From the NCBI GenBank assembly GCA_938027655.1, contig CALJAP010000180.1:1-35684 (forward strand): DNA of 35,684 bases, in the 5' to 3' direction. This stretch comes from an uncultured bacterium (GTDB taxonomy: Bacteria; Armatimonadota; HRBIN16). The notes beneath the pieces are model-generated. The model did no database searches and had not been told where the DNA came from. It saw only the letters and a list, made by a program, of their open reading frames with translations. Every line of letters begins with the position of its first letter. The first letter of the stretch is position 1. The position numbers and the translations under genes are program-made. Shown in pieces: positions 23,763 through 32,722 of the stretch.

Positions 23763-26486
23763 TCACCCGCTCAGCCACTGCACTAAATCTTCCACGCTAC
23801 ACTCAGTACTTCCCTGCAGCCACTGCGCCAGCTGCTCGAACCGTTTCGCTTCCATCTCGGCGGTGGATTCGTAGCCGGTCTCCCCGTTCACCTGCACCAG
23901 TACCGCACCGCCGTCGGCTATCTGCATCACGCCCTGCTGCGAGAAGGAATGGGGCAACCGCAGGGCATCCAGGAACAGGTTCCACCAGAACCCGTTTGCC
24001 CCGTCGGGTGCAACGAAGACGAGATGCTCTATGGCTCGCGTCATTGCCACGTACCACACGCGCAGCTCCTCTTCCCACTCACGTTGGCGCAACCACAGCA
24101 CCGCGGCCTGGGTCAGGGGGGATTCGTTGGTCCCCCGGGCGAACCCCTGTGCAATGAACCTCTGCGCGGGCAAGCATGACAGCAGCTTGGGTTGGGGGCG
24201 ACGATGTATCGGGCGGGCAACATCGGGCAGATAGACCACCGGAAACTGCAGTCCTTTTGCGCCGTGCACAGTGTAGATGCGCACCACATCCGCCATCTCC
24301 TCCAGCACAGGCGCTTCCCCCTCGCGCAGGGCGATGCGCTCCAGTTCGTCTACCGCCTGCACAAACTGTGCAATCGACATCTCGCGGCTCTCGGTGGCCA
24401 TCTGCAACAGTTTGCGCACGTTCGCCACACGCTGTTTGCCATCGGGGCGACACAGCAGGCGCGTCTCGTATTGCGTCCGGTGGATGAGGCTTGCCAGAGT
24501 GCGGGCGACGTGCAGCGAAGCGTGCTCCTGCTGCAACCTTTCCACCAGCGCGACGAACTCGCGTACCGCCTCCGCATCCGTTGCCGTCTCGTTGCTTTCC
24601 AACCACCGCTTGACCCCTGCCCACAGCGGCGTGCCCTTGCCCAACTTCTGCGCCTCCAGCGCACAGGCGTACAGGGTGTCCATACTCACCCCAACTATCG
24701 GGGAGCGCAGCACCGCCGCCACCGCTACATCGTTGGTGGGGGCATCTACCACCGTTAGCGCGAAGACAAGGTCGCGCACCTCGGGCTGCACAAAGTAGTG
24801 GCGTCGTGCGGTGTTGTGGAACGGCACGCCCGCCCGAGACAGTGCCTCTTCAAAAAGCGGCACCTGATTGGTCTGTCGCAGCAGAATAGCGATGTGGCGG
24901 TAACGCAGAGGCTGACCCTGTTCCGTGCCCTGCGCCGTGATGCGAACACGCTCTTCATCAACCAGCCGTCGGATATGGTCGGCAGTGGCGTGCGCCAGCG
25001 ATACCCACAAGGCGTTACCCTGCGCTGGCGGCACCACCACGAACTCCACGCTGGGCTGTTCCTTCGGGGCAAATTGCCTGGCGCTGTGTAGAGGACGGTA
25101 GTTATCCCCTCCCGGTGACGCCGACCACATGGGGCGGTAGATGCTCTCGATGAAGCGCAAAATCTCGGGGCGCGAGCGAAAGTTGCGCTGTAACCCCACC
25201 AGCAAGGCACGCTCCGGCGATTCTCGTGCCTTTCGCTCCATCCGGCGGAACAGGGTGACGTCCGCATGGCGAAAAGCGTAAATGGATTGCTGCGCGTCAC
25301 CCACCACAAACAGGTTCCTGCCGTTGCTCAACAGGCGCACCAGCTGCAGTTGCAGTTCGTTGGCGTCCTGAAACTCGTCTACCATCACGAAGCGGAAACG
25401 CCGACGGTAGTGCCGACGAACGGTCTCGTGCTCGTGCAGAAGGCGGATGGCTTCGGTCATCACATCGGCGAAATCGCACAGGTTCGCCTCTTCTTTCACG
25501 CGCTGGTACTCGTCCCATGCCTCCACCAGCAGATGCAGTACCGCGACGGTGCGCCATGCCTCCTGCACCTCCTTTTCAATTTGCTGGGCGTTGCACAGCC
25601 TCTGCCAGTCCCGAATACGGCTCAGGCACTCCGCCACCACCGGATGGTTGATGTGGCTATCGCCTTGCTGTAGCAACAGTGCGCCGCGCAGCGTGTTGAC
25701 CGCTTCCGTCAACCCGCCTTTCCCTGCGGAGAGGTTCTGCAGCACAGACTGCAGGCGACGCATCTCCCCTGCCAACAGGCTCCCCCCGGATAGTACACTC
25801 AGAGCTGCGCTAACGGCAGGTGATAGGGCGTTCTGCAGTAGCCGCACGAGCTGCCAGCCAGTGTTTTCAGGATGCTGGGCGATTTCATCCGCCCAGTGTA
25901 TCAGGTGTTCACGTCTCCACCCAAACAGGCGAACCGTTTGCATCGCCTGATACAGGTCCTGGCGAAGGGTGTGCAGGGCATCGCGCGGGTCGCTGTTAAA
26001 GCGCATCCTGCCGAAGGCTTCGTGGAGCAGTTTGCCGATAGCGCTATCGGGCTGTGCGCTGTGCTTGTCCACCACATGGTCGAAGGCACGATAGAACACC
26101 CTCTCTGCATCGTGCTCGGCGAGCTGCTCAAAAAAGGGGTCTACGGTGCTTTCAAAGGGGTTTTCGCGAATCAGGCGGGCGCACAGGGAGTCGATGGTAC
26201 TGATATACGCGCTCTCCACCTGCCAGCGCGCCTCACTCCTGCCCTCGCGTTCCAGCAGCGCAACGATTCGCTCCTTCATCTCGCGCGCCGCCTTGCGCGT
26301 GTAGGTGATGGTCAGGATTTCATCCACCTGCGCCTTGCCCGTGCTGACCAGGTAAGTGAACCGCTCTGCCAGCACCTGTGTTTTGCCGGAGCCTGCCCCC
26401 GCTGAAACCACTACCGAGCGGTCGTCCGTTTCGACGGCAAGTCGCTGCGCCTCTTCTTCTATGGAGCTGTGGGAAGAGTGCATCAT
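23763..26486 (-). CDS. UvrD/AddA-like superfamily 1 helicase without nuclease domain
   Basis: A roughly 907-residue SF1A helicase. Motif I is VVVSAGAGSGKTQVLAER. Motif Ia is ITYTRKAAREMKERI. Motif II is FVMVDEFQDANELQ. Motif III is VVGDAQQSIYAFRHAD. Motif V is IYTVHGAKGLQFPVVYLPD. Motif VI is WYVAMTRAIEHLVFVAP. The sequence style is closest to AddA. AddA continues some 250-300 residues into a RecB-like nuclease after motif VI, but here the protein ends about 100 residues later, and no addB is in the window. The start is uncertain. TTG at 26534 lies 10 bases after gltD, but a promoter-like TTGACA-18-TACCAT overlaps that part, so MMHSSHSS at 26486 is preferred. Confidence 0.85.
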   Translation of the reverse strand: MMHSSHSSIEEEAQRLAVETDDRSVVVSAGAGSGKTQVLAERFTYLVSTGKAQVDEILTITYTRKAAREMKERIVALLEREGRSEARWQVESAYISTIDSLCARLIRENPFESTVDPFFEQLAEHDAERVFYRAFDHVVDKHSAQPDSAIGKLLHEAFGRMRFNSDPRDALHTLRQDLYQAMQTVRLFGWRREHLIHWADEIAQHPENTGWQLVRLLQNALSPAVSAALSVLSGGSLLAGEMRRLQSVLQNLSAGKGGLTEAVNTLRGALLLQQGDSHINHPVVAECLSRIRDWQRLCNAQQIEKEVQEAWRTVAVLHLLVEAWDEYQRVKEEANLCDFADVMTEAIRLLHEHETVRRHYRRRFRFVMVDEFQDANELQLQLVRLLSNGRNLFVVGDAQQSIYAFRHADVTLFRRMERKARESPERALLVGLQRNFRSRPEILRFIESIYRPMWSASPGGDNYRPLHSARQFAPKEQPSVEFVVVPPAQGNALWVSLAHATADHIRRLVDEERVRITAQGTEQGQPLRYRHIAILLRQTNQVPLFEEALSRAGVPFHNTARRHYFVQPEVRDLVFALTVVDAPTNDVAVAAVLRSPIVGVSMDTLYACALEAQKLGKGTPLWAGVKRWLESNETATDAEAVREFVALVERLQQEHASLHVARTLASLIHRTQYETRLLCRPDGKQRVANVRKLLQMATESREMSIAQFVQAVDELERIALREGEAPVLEEMADVVRIYTVHGAKGLQFPVVYLPDVARPIHRRPQPKLLSCLPAQRFIAQGFARGTNESPLTQAAVLWLRQREWEEELRVWYVAMTRAIEHLVFVAPDGANGFWWNLFLDALRLPHSFSQQGVMQIADGGAVLVQVNGETGYESTAEMEAKRFEQLAQWLQGSTECSVEDLVQWLSG

Positions 26487-26495
26487 AACGCTACT

Positions 26496-26525
26496 ATGGT
26501 AGCGCAGGGGCATGTGAGCTGTCAA
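26496..26525 (-). promoter_or_regulatory. Possible promoter of the AddA-like helicase gene
   Basis: On the minus strand TTGACA (26520-26525) is followed after 18 bases by TACCAT (26496-26501). The -35 is perfect and the -10 is a 4-of-6 match. If used, transcription starts almost at the codons for MMHSSHSS, which would make the longer ORF start unusable from this promoter. Confidence 0.4.
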
Positions 26526-26544
26526 ATACTGCAATGGTGCTCGC

Positions 26545-28005
26545 TTATAACAGCTTCGCCCCAGTCAAGGGCAGGTAGGTGCGTCCCATCAGGTATTTGT
26601 CCACGTAGTGCGCTGCCTCACGCCCTTCACTGATGGCCCACACGATGAGCGATTGCCCTCGGCGCATATCACCTGCGGCGAACACGCCCGGCACGCTGGT
26701 GGCGTAGTTCACCGTCTTCACGTTACCCCGCTCGTCGTACTCCACGCCCAGCGCGTCCAGCAAGCCGTCATGCTGGGGATGCAGAAAGCCCATTGCCAGC
26801 AAGACCAGCTCCACATCCAGACTGAACTCGCTGCCGGGGATTTCGCGGAACTGCCGTCTGCCTGCGGAATCGGTGTACCATTCCAGGCGGACGGCGTGCA
26901 GCCGCTTGACGTTGCCGTGCTCATCGCCCTCGAACCATTTGGTGTTGATGCTCCACTCGCGGATGCCACCTTCCTCGTGTGCGCTGGAGGTGCGCAGAAT
27001 CATCGGATAGGTGGGCCATGGCTGGGTCAGTTCGTCGCGCTCCAGCGGTGGTTTGGGCAGCAGTTCAATCTGGTAAATCTCCTTTGCCCCCTGCCGGATG
27101 GCAGTGCCCAGACAGTCCGCACCGGTATCGCCCCCGCCAATAATCACCACCCGCTTCCCCTCGGCGGTAATACGCTGTTCAGGGGGAACATGGTCGCCCG
27201 CGTTAACGCGGTTCTGCTGGGTGAGGTATTCCATCGCGAAGTGAATACCTTTCAGCTCGCGTCCGGGTACCTTCAGGTCACGCGGAACAGTGGAGCCACC
27301 TGTAAGCAGCACCGCGTCGAAGGCGGCAAGCAGTTCGGCGGCGGTCAGGTCTACGCCGACGTTCACGCATGGCTGGAACCGGACACCCTCTGCCTCCATC
27401 AACTGCAGTCGGCGGTCCAAAATCTTCTTGTCCAGCTTGAAGTCGGGAATGCCGTATCGCAACAGCCCACCGATGCGGTCGGCACGCTCGAAGAGCGTCA
27501 CCCAGTGCCCCGCACGGTTAAGCTGTTGCGCCGCCGCCAGCCCCGCCGGTCCAGAGCCCACTACGGCAACGTGTTTGCCCGTGCGCACCGATGGAGGTTC
27601 GGGCACTACCCAGCCTTTTTCAAAGCCGTATTCGATAATATGCTCCTCAATCTGCTTGATGGTGACTGCAGGCTGATTAATGCCCAGCACGCAGGCGGTC
27701 TCGCACGGCGCGGGACACAGGCGTCCGGTGAACTCCGGGAAGTTGTTGGTCGCATGAAGCCGACGCAGCGCCTCGTGCCACCTATCGCGGTACACCAGAT
27801 CGTTCCAGTCGGGAATGATGTTGCCCAGCGGGCAGCCGAGGTGGCAGAAAGGCACACCGCAGTCCATGCACCGCGCCGCCTGTTTCTGTAAACGCTCCGG
27901 TGGCATGTGCGTATGTACCTCCAGCCAGTCGTGCTTGCGTTCTTCCACCGGGCGATACGGTGCGGTTTCGCGAGTGTATTTCAGGAAACCTTTCGGGTCA
28001 GCCAT
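26545..28005 (-). CDS. gltD: Glutamate synthase (NADPH) small subunit
   Basis: A 486-residue flavoprotein that passes electrons from NADPH to the large subunit. The N-terminal Fe-S domain has [24 protein letters not shown] and [15 protein letters not shown]. The FAD-binding fold has [17 protein letters not shown]. The second dinucleotide-binding motif is [16 protein letters not shown], and a late FAD contact is [19 protein letters not shown]. Length and order of motifs match the family. It starts 12 bases after gltB, with GAGGTGG before the ATG. Confidence 0.96.
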   Translation of the reverse strand: MADPKGFLKYTRETAPYRPVEERKHDWLEVHTHMPPERLQKQAARCMDCGVPFCHLGCPLGNIIPDWNDLVYRDRWHEALRRLHATNNFPEFTGRLCPAPCETACVLGINQPAVTIKQIEEHIIEYGFEKGWVVPEPPSVRTGKHVAVVGSGPAGLAAAQQLNRAGHWVTLFERADRIGGLLRYGIPDFKLDKKILDRRLQLMEAEGVRFQPCVNVGVDLTAAELLAAFDAVLLTGGSTVPRDLKVPGRELKGIHFAMEYLTQQNRVNAGDHVPPEQRITAEGKRVVIIGGGDTGADCLGTAIRQGAKEIYQIELLPKPPLERDELTQPWPTYPMILRTSSAHEEGGIREWSINTKWFEGDEHGNVKRLHAVRLEWYTDSAGRRQFREIPGSEFSLDVELVLLAMGFLHPQHDGLLDALGVEYDERGNVKTVNYATSVPGVFAAGDMRRGQSLIVWAISEGREAAHYVDKYLMGRTYLPLTGAKLL

Positions 28006-28017
28006 GCGTCCACCACC

Positions 28018-31000
28018 TCAGTCCATGACCATCTGTTCAGCCGATTGCTCTCGCGCCATCTCCTCCAGCACGGTCTTGTACTCTACCGAGATGACCTTCA
28101 CAAATTGAGGCAGCACCTCGCCCCATCGGTGCAGCACCTCTTTCGCACGCAGACTGCCGGTGTAGCGGTAGTGTCGCTCCACCAGGTCGCGTAGCAGGGA
28201 GACATCCTCCGGGTCCTCCACCGGTTCCAGCAGGATGGAACCGCCGCCGAAGTTGACGCGCTTGTCGAACAGCCCGTCGACGTCCCACACGAAGGCGATG
28301 CCGCCGCTCATGCCCGCGGCGAAGTTGCGTCCGGTTTTGCCCAGCACCACTACCACGCCGCCAGTCATGTACTCGCAGCAGTGGTCGCCCGCTCCTTCCA
28401 CAACCGCCCGTGCGCCGCTGTTACGCACCGCGAACCGCTCGCCGACGACGCCGCTCAGGAATACCTCTCCGCCTGTCGCACCGTAGAGCAGCGTGTTGCC
28501 CGCGATGATGTTCTCGTGCGAGGGGAAGTCGCATTCCTTCGGTGGATAAGCGATAATGCGCCCGCCGGAGATGCCCTTGCCCAGGTAGTCGTTGGCGTCG
28601 CCTTCCAGGACCAGCGTGACGCCGTTGTGCAGGAACGCGCCGAAACTCTGTCCGGCAGAGCCCTTGAAGTGGATGCGAACCGTATCGTCGGGTAAGCCCT
28701 CTTCGCCGTAGCGGCGGGCGATTTCGCCGCTGAGCATCGTGCCCACCGTGCGGTTGCAGTTGCGAATGGGTAGGCTCAGTTCCACGCGCTCGCCGCGCTC
28801 CAAGGCGGGCTTGCACAGCTCTAGCAACTGGATGTCTAACTGCTTCTCCAGCCCGTGCTCCTGCTTCTCCACGCAGCGGACAGGCAGACTGGAGTCCACA
28901 TTGGGCTTTTGCAGGAGCACGCTCACGTCCACACCCTTCGCCTTCCAGTGGTCAATCGCTTCGCGCGTCTCCAGCATGTCCACCCGACCAACCATCTCGT
29001 CGAAGGTGCGGAAACCCAGCTCCGCCATGATTTCGCGCACTTCTTGCGCCACGAAAGTGAAGAAGTTCACCACGTGCTCGGGCTTGCCAGCGAACCGCTC
29101 CCGCAGCACAGGGTCTTGCGTGGCGATGCCCACCGGACAGGTATTCAGGTGGCACACGCGCATCATGATGCACCCCAGCGCCACCAGCGCCGCGCTGGAG
29201 AAACCGAACTCCTCCGCGCCCAGCAGGGCGGCAATGACCACATCGCGTCCGGTCTTCAGCTGTCCATCCGTCTGCAACACCACACGCCCGCGCAGCCCGT
29301 TCTTCACCAGCACCTGCTGCGTCTCCGCAATTCCCAGCTCCCACGGGATACCCGCGTGCTTGATGGACGACAGCGGCGACGCCCCTGTTCCACCCTCGAA
29401 GCCGCTGATGAGGATGTGGTCGGCGTGCGCTTTGGCTACGCCAGCGGCGACGGTTCCCACACCCACCTCCGCCACCAGCTTCACCGAGATGCGTGCGTAC
29501 GGGTTGACGTTCTTCAGGTCGAAGATGAGCTGCGCCAGGTCCTCGATGGAGTAGATGTCATGGTGCGGCGGCGGCGAGATGAGCGTCACACCCGGTGTAG
29601 AGTGGCGCACCTTGGCGATGTACTTGCTCACCTTGTGCCCGGGCAACTGCCCGCCCTCGCCGGGCTTCGCACCTTGCGCCATCTTAATCTGCAGTTCGTC
29701 CGCATTCACCAGATAGTGGGTGGTCACACCAAATCGCCCGGACGCCACCTGCTTAATGGCACTGCGCTTGCTGTCGCCGTTGGGCAGGGGGATATACCGC
29801 TCAGGGTCTTCGCCGCCCTCGCCCGTGTTGCTCTTCCCACCGAGGCGGTTCATGGCGATAGCCAGAGTCTCATGCACCTCCCGGCTGATAGAGCCGAGCG
29901 ACATCGCTCCCGTTGCGAACCGCTTGACAATCGCGCTCACCGGCTCCACTTCCTCAATCGGGATGGGATTGCCCTTCTTGAACTTGAACAGTCCGCGCAG
30001 GGTGGCGAGCTGCTCGCTCTGCTTGTTCACCAGCGCGGCGTACTCTTTGTATATCTGATAGTTACCGGTGCGCACCGCGTGCTGCAGCTTGGCAATCACA
30101 TCGGGGTTCATCTGGTGGAACTCACCGCCACGCCTCCACTTGTACCAGCCGCCGGGGTCCAGGTCCAAGTTCTCCGGCACTGGCGCGGGGGGATAGGCAA
30201 AACGATGTCGCGCCAGAGTTTCCTCCGCAATCACGTCCAGCTTCACCCCACTGATACGCGAGGCGGTGTGGGTGAAGTACTTGTCGATGACCTCCTCGTG
30301 CAGACCGATGGCTTCGAATATCTGCGCGCCGCGATAGCTCTGCAGAGTGGAGATGCCCATCTTGGACATGGTTTTGAGCAAGCCCTTGTTGATGGACTTG
30401 ATGAAGTTCTTGCAGGCTTGCTCGTAGCTGAGGTTTTCAGGCAGCATGCCCTCGCGCTTCATATCCGCCAGCGTCTCGAACACCAGGTAGGGGTTCACTG
30501 CGCTTGCGCCGTAGCCGATGAGCAGAGCGAAGTGATGCACCTCGCGCGGCTCTCCCGATTCCACCACCAGTCCCACCGCCGTGCGTGTGCCCTCGCGAAT
30601 CAGGTGGTGATGTACCGCTGAAGTGGCGAGCAGAGCGGGGATGGGCGCGTGATGACGATCCACGCCCCTGTCCGACAGGATGATAATGCTTACGCCCTCG
30701 GCGACCGCCCGGCTCGCCTCCTTGCACAGGCGGGTGAGAGCCACTTCCATGCCTGCCGCGCCGGTATCGGGGTCAAACAGCATGTACAGCGTGCGTGCGC
30801 TGAATTGATTCGCCTCGATGTGGCGCAGCTTTTCCAGTTCCACGTTGGTCAGAATAGGCGTCTCGATGCGCAACTGCCGGCAGTGTTCGGGCGTCTCCTC
30901 CAGCAGGCTCCCGTCTTTGCCGATGTAGTCCGCCAGCGACATCACAATCTCTTCGCGGATGTGGTCGATAGGTGGGTTGGTCACCTGCGCGAAGAGTTGC

Positions 31001-32556
31001 TTGAAGTAGTTGTACAGCAGCTGCGGTCGCTGGGAGAGCACGGCAATAGGCGTATCGTTGCCCATCGAGCCGACAGGTTCCTCACCGTCGGTTGCCATCG
31101 GCGCCAGAATCATGTTCAGGTCTTCCAGCGTATAACCGAACACCTTCTGGCGTTCCAGAATGGTCTCGTGGTTGGGCAGGTAAACATGCGGTGGGTCAGG
31201 GAGCCTGCTCAGGTCGATACGGTTCTGAACCAGCCACTGCCGGTACGGCTTCTGATGGACGATGCGCTCTTTGATCTCCTCATCGTCGATGATTCGCCCC
31301 TCTTCGGTGTCCACCAGAAAGATTTTGCCCGGTTGCAGTCGCCACTTAGAGCGGATGTTCTCGTCGGGGATGTCCAGCACGCCCGTTTCGGATGCCATCA
31401 CCACGTGGTCGTCCTTCGTCACGAGGTAACGCGCAGGGCGCAAGCCGTTGCGGTCGAGCATCGCCCCGATCTGGCGTCCGTCGGTGAACGCCACCGCTGC
31501 CGGACCGTCCCATGGCTCCATGATGCAGGCATGGTACTCATAGAACGCCTTGCGGTCTTCGTCCATGAACTGATGATTGCCCCATGCCTCTGGGATGAGC
31601 ATGAGCATCGCGTGGGCGAGGCTGCGTCCACCACGCACCAGTAGTTCCAGCGCGTTATCCAGCGTGGCGGAGTCGCTTCCCGTCTCGGTGACCAGCGGGG
31701 TGAGCTTTTTCACGTCATCGCCGAACAGGGGAGAGCGCAGTTGCGCTTCACGGGCGCGCATCCAGTTGCGGTTGCCGCGCAGGGTGTTAATCTCCCCGTT
31801 GTGCGCAATCATGCGATACGGATGCGCCAGCGGCCAGGTGGGGAAGGTGTTGGTGCTAAACCGCTGGTGTACCAGCGCCAGCGCAGTGACCACATCAGGC
31901 TCGGCGAGGTCTAGATAGAACCGGCTTATCTGGTGCGCCAGCAGTAGCCCTTTGTACACAATCGTTCGTGAAGACAGGCTGCAGATATAGAAATACTCTG
32001 GCTGTTGGAGGTGCAGGCGAGCCACGCGGTTCTCAATCACTTTGCGGATGACAAACAGCTTGCGCTCAAACGCCTCCTGGTCGGGCAGCTCCTTCGCCCT
32101 CCCGATGAAGAACTGTTTAATGACCGGCTCCACTGCGCGTGACGCCGTACCGATAGCGGCGTTATCCACCGGAACCTCACGCCAGCCGAGAAAGGTCTGC
32201 CCTTCCTCTTTGATAACGGTTTCTATCGCCGCCTCGCACAGGGCACGGTCGCGCTCATCACGAGGCAGGAAAACCATGCCTACCCCATAGTCGCCTTCGC
32301 TGGGCAGGTTGCCGTCACGCTGGCGCAGGAAGAACTGGTGCGGTATCTGGATCAGGATGCCCGCGCCGTCGCCCGTTTCGGGGTCGCTCCCCGCCGCGCC
32401 GCGATGCACCAGGTTTTCCAGTATCTGGATGCCCTGTTCTAGGATGGCATGCGACTTCTTGCCTTTAATGTTGACCACAAAGCCCACACCGCAGGCATCG
32501 TGCTCGTGCGCCGGGTGATATAGACCATCTGGCTTTGGCAATCCGTGATAATGCAT
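28018..32556 (-). CDS. gltB: Glutamate synthase (NADPH) large subunit
   Basis: A 1512-residue enzyme making two glutamates from glutamine and 2-oxoglutarate. The class II glutaminase domain begins at Cys22 (HDACGVGF), so a 21-residue propeptide is expected to be removed. The central and FMN-binding domains follow, with [17 protein letters not shown] and the glutamate-synthase region [14 protein letters not shown]. The [3Fe-4S] cysteines are in [19 protein letters not shown]. The C-terminal beta-helix (GXGXG) domain includes [23 protein letters not shown] precedes the ATG at 32556. A promoter and a structured leader lie upstream. Confidence 0.97.
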   Translation of the reverse strand: MHYHGLPKPDGLYHPAHEHDACGVGFVVNIKGKKSHAILEQGIQILENLVHRGAAGSDPETGDGAGILIQIPHQFFLRQRDGNLPSEGDYGVGMVFLPRDERDRALCEAAIETVIKEEGQTFLGWREVPVDNAAIGTASRAVEPVIKQFFIGRAKELPDQEAFERKLFVIRKVIENRVARLHLQQPEYFYICSLSSRTIVYKGLLLAHQISRFYLDLAEPDVVTALALVHQRFSTNTFPTWPLAHPYRMIAHNGEINTLRGNRNWMRAREAQLRSPLFGDDVKKLTPLVTETGSDSATLDNALELLVRGGRSLAHAMLMLIPEAWGNHQFMDEDRKAFYEYHACIMEPWDGPAAVAFTDGRQIGAMLDRNGLRPARYLVTKDDHVVMASETGVLDIPDENIRSKWRLQPGKIFLVDTEEGRIIDDEEIKERIVHQKPYRQWLVQNRIDLSRLPDPPHVYLPNHETILERQKVFGYTLEDLNMILAPMATDGEEPVGSMGNDTPIAVLSQRPQLLYNYFKQLFAQVTNPPIDHIREEIVMSLADYIGKDGSLLEETPEHCRQLRIETPILTNVELEKLRHIEANQFSARTLYMLFDPDTGAAGMEVALTRLCKEASRAVAEGVSIIILSDRGVDRHHAPIPALLATSAVHHHLIREGTRTAVGLVVESGEPREVHHFALLIGYGASAVNPYLVFETLADMKREGMLPENLSYEQACKNFIKSINKGLLKTMSKMGISTLQSYRGAQIFEAIGLHEEVIDKYFTHTASRISGVKLDVIAEETLARHRFAYPPAPVPENLDLDPGGWYKWRRGGEFHQMNPDVIAKLQHAVRTGNYQIYKEYAALVNKQSEQLATLRGLFKFKKGNPIPIEEVEPVSAIVKRFATGAMSLGSISREVHETLAIAMNRLGGKSNTGEGGEDPERYIPLPNGDSKRSAIKQVASGRFGVTTHYLVNADELQIKMAQGAKPGEGGQLPGHKVSKYIAKVRHSTPGVTLISPPPHHDIYSIEDLAQLIFDLKNVNPYARISVKLVAEVGVGTVAAGVAKAHADHILISGFEGGTGASPLSSIKHAGIPWELGIAETQQVLVKNGLRGRVVLQTDGQLKTGRDVVIAALLGAEEFGFSSAALVALGCIMMRVCHLNTCPVGIATQDPVLRERFAGKPEHVVNFFTFVAQEVREIMAELGFRTFDEMVGRVDMLETREAIDHWKAKGVDVSVLLQKPNVDSSLPVRCVEKQEHGLEKQLDIQLLELCKPALERGERVELSLPIRNCNRTVGTMLSGEIARRYGEEGLPDDTVRIHFKGSAGQSFGAFLHNGVTLVLEGDANDYLGKGISGGRIIAYPPKECDFPSHENIIAGNTLLYGATGGEVFLSGVVGERFAVRNSGARAVVEGAGDHCCEYMTGGVVVVLGKTGRNFAAGMSGGIAFVWDVDGLFDKRVNFGGGSILLEPVEDPEDVSLLRDLVERHYRYTGSLRAKEVLHRWGEVLPQFVKVISVEYKTVLEEMAREQSAEQMVMD

Positions 32557-32619
32557 ACCTCTTCATCCACTCCCTGTCGTGCGACACTACAGATGTTCTT
32601 TCTGCGCAAGACAAATAAT

Positions 32620-32662
32620 GCCCGTTGTCGCAGGTGCGTGTCTTCGCACAAACGACACGGGC
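32620..32662 (-). promoter_or_regulatory. Stem-loop in the gltB leader
   Basis: On the minus strand GCCCG-TGTCG pairs with CGACA-A-CGGGC (one bulged A), and inside it GTGCG pairs with CGCAC around AAGACA. The 43-nt structure is followed by ATTATTTGTC rather than a clean T-run, so it may be an attenuator-like or RNA-stability element. No named riboswitch (including the glutamine classes) was recognised. Confidence 0.45.
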
Positions 32663-32688
32663 GTCTTTGGAACCGTGTGCGTGTGGTT

Positions 32689-32718
32689 ATTTTACCGCAG
32701 TTTGTACGCCGTTTGCAA
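32689..32718 (-). promoter_or_regulatory. gltBD promoter
   Basis: TTGCAA (32713-32718), an 18-bp spacer and TAAAAT (32689-32694) on the minus strand, just after the stop of the GH38 gene. The leader to gltB would be about 125 nt. Confidence 0.6.
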
Positions 32719-32722
32719 GCGT

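Noticed and set aside
23550-23786. 78-codon plus-strand frame in the gene-poor stretch
   Set aside because: No Shine-Dalgarno, no recognisable family, and it runs into the opposite-strand helicase gene.
26608-27891. 427-codon open frame opposite gltD
   Set aside because: Antisense shadow of gltD with low-complexity composition.
28855-30621. 588-codon open frame opposite gltB
   Set aside because: An antisense shadow in a highly conserved gene; His/Arg/Gln-rich composition without motifs.
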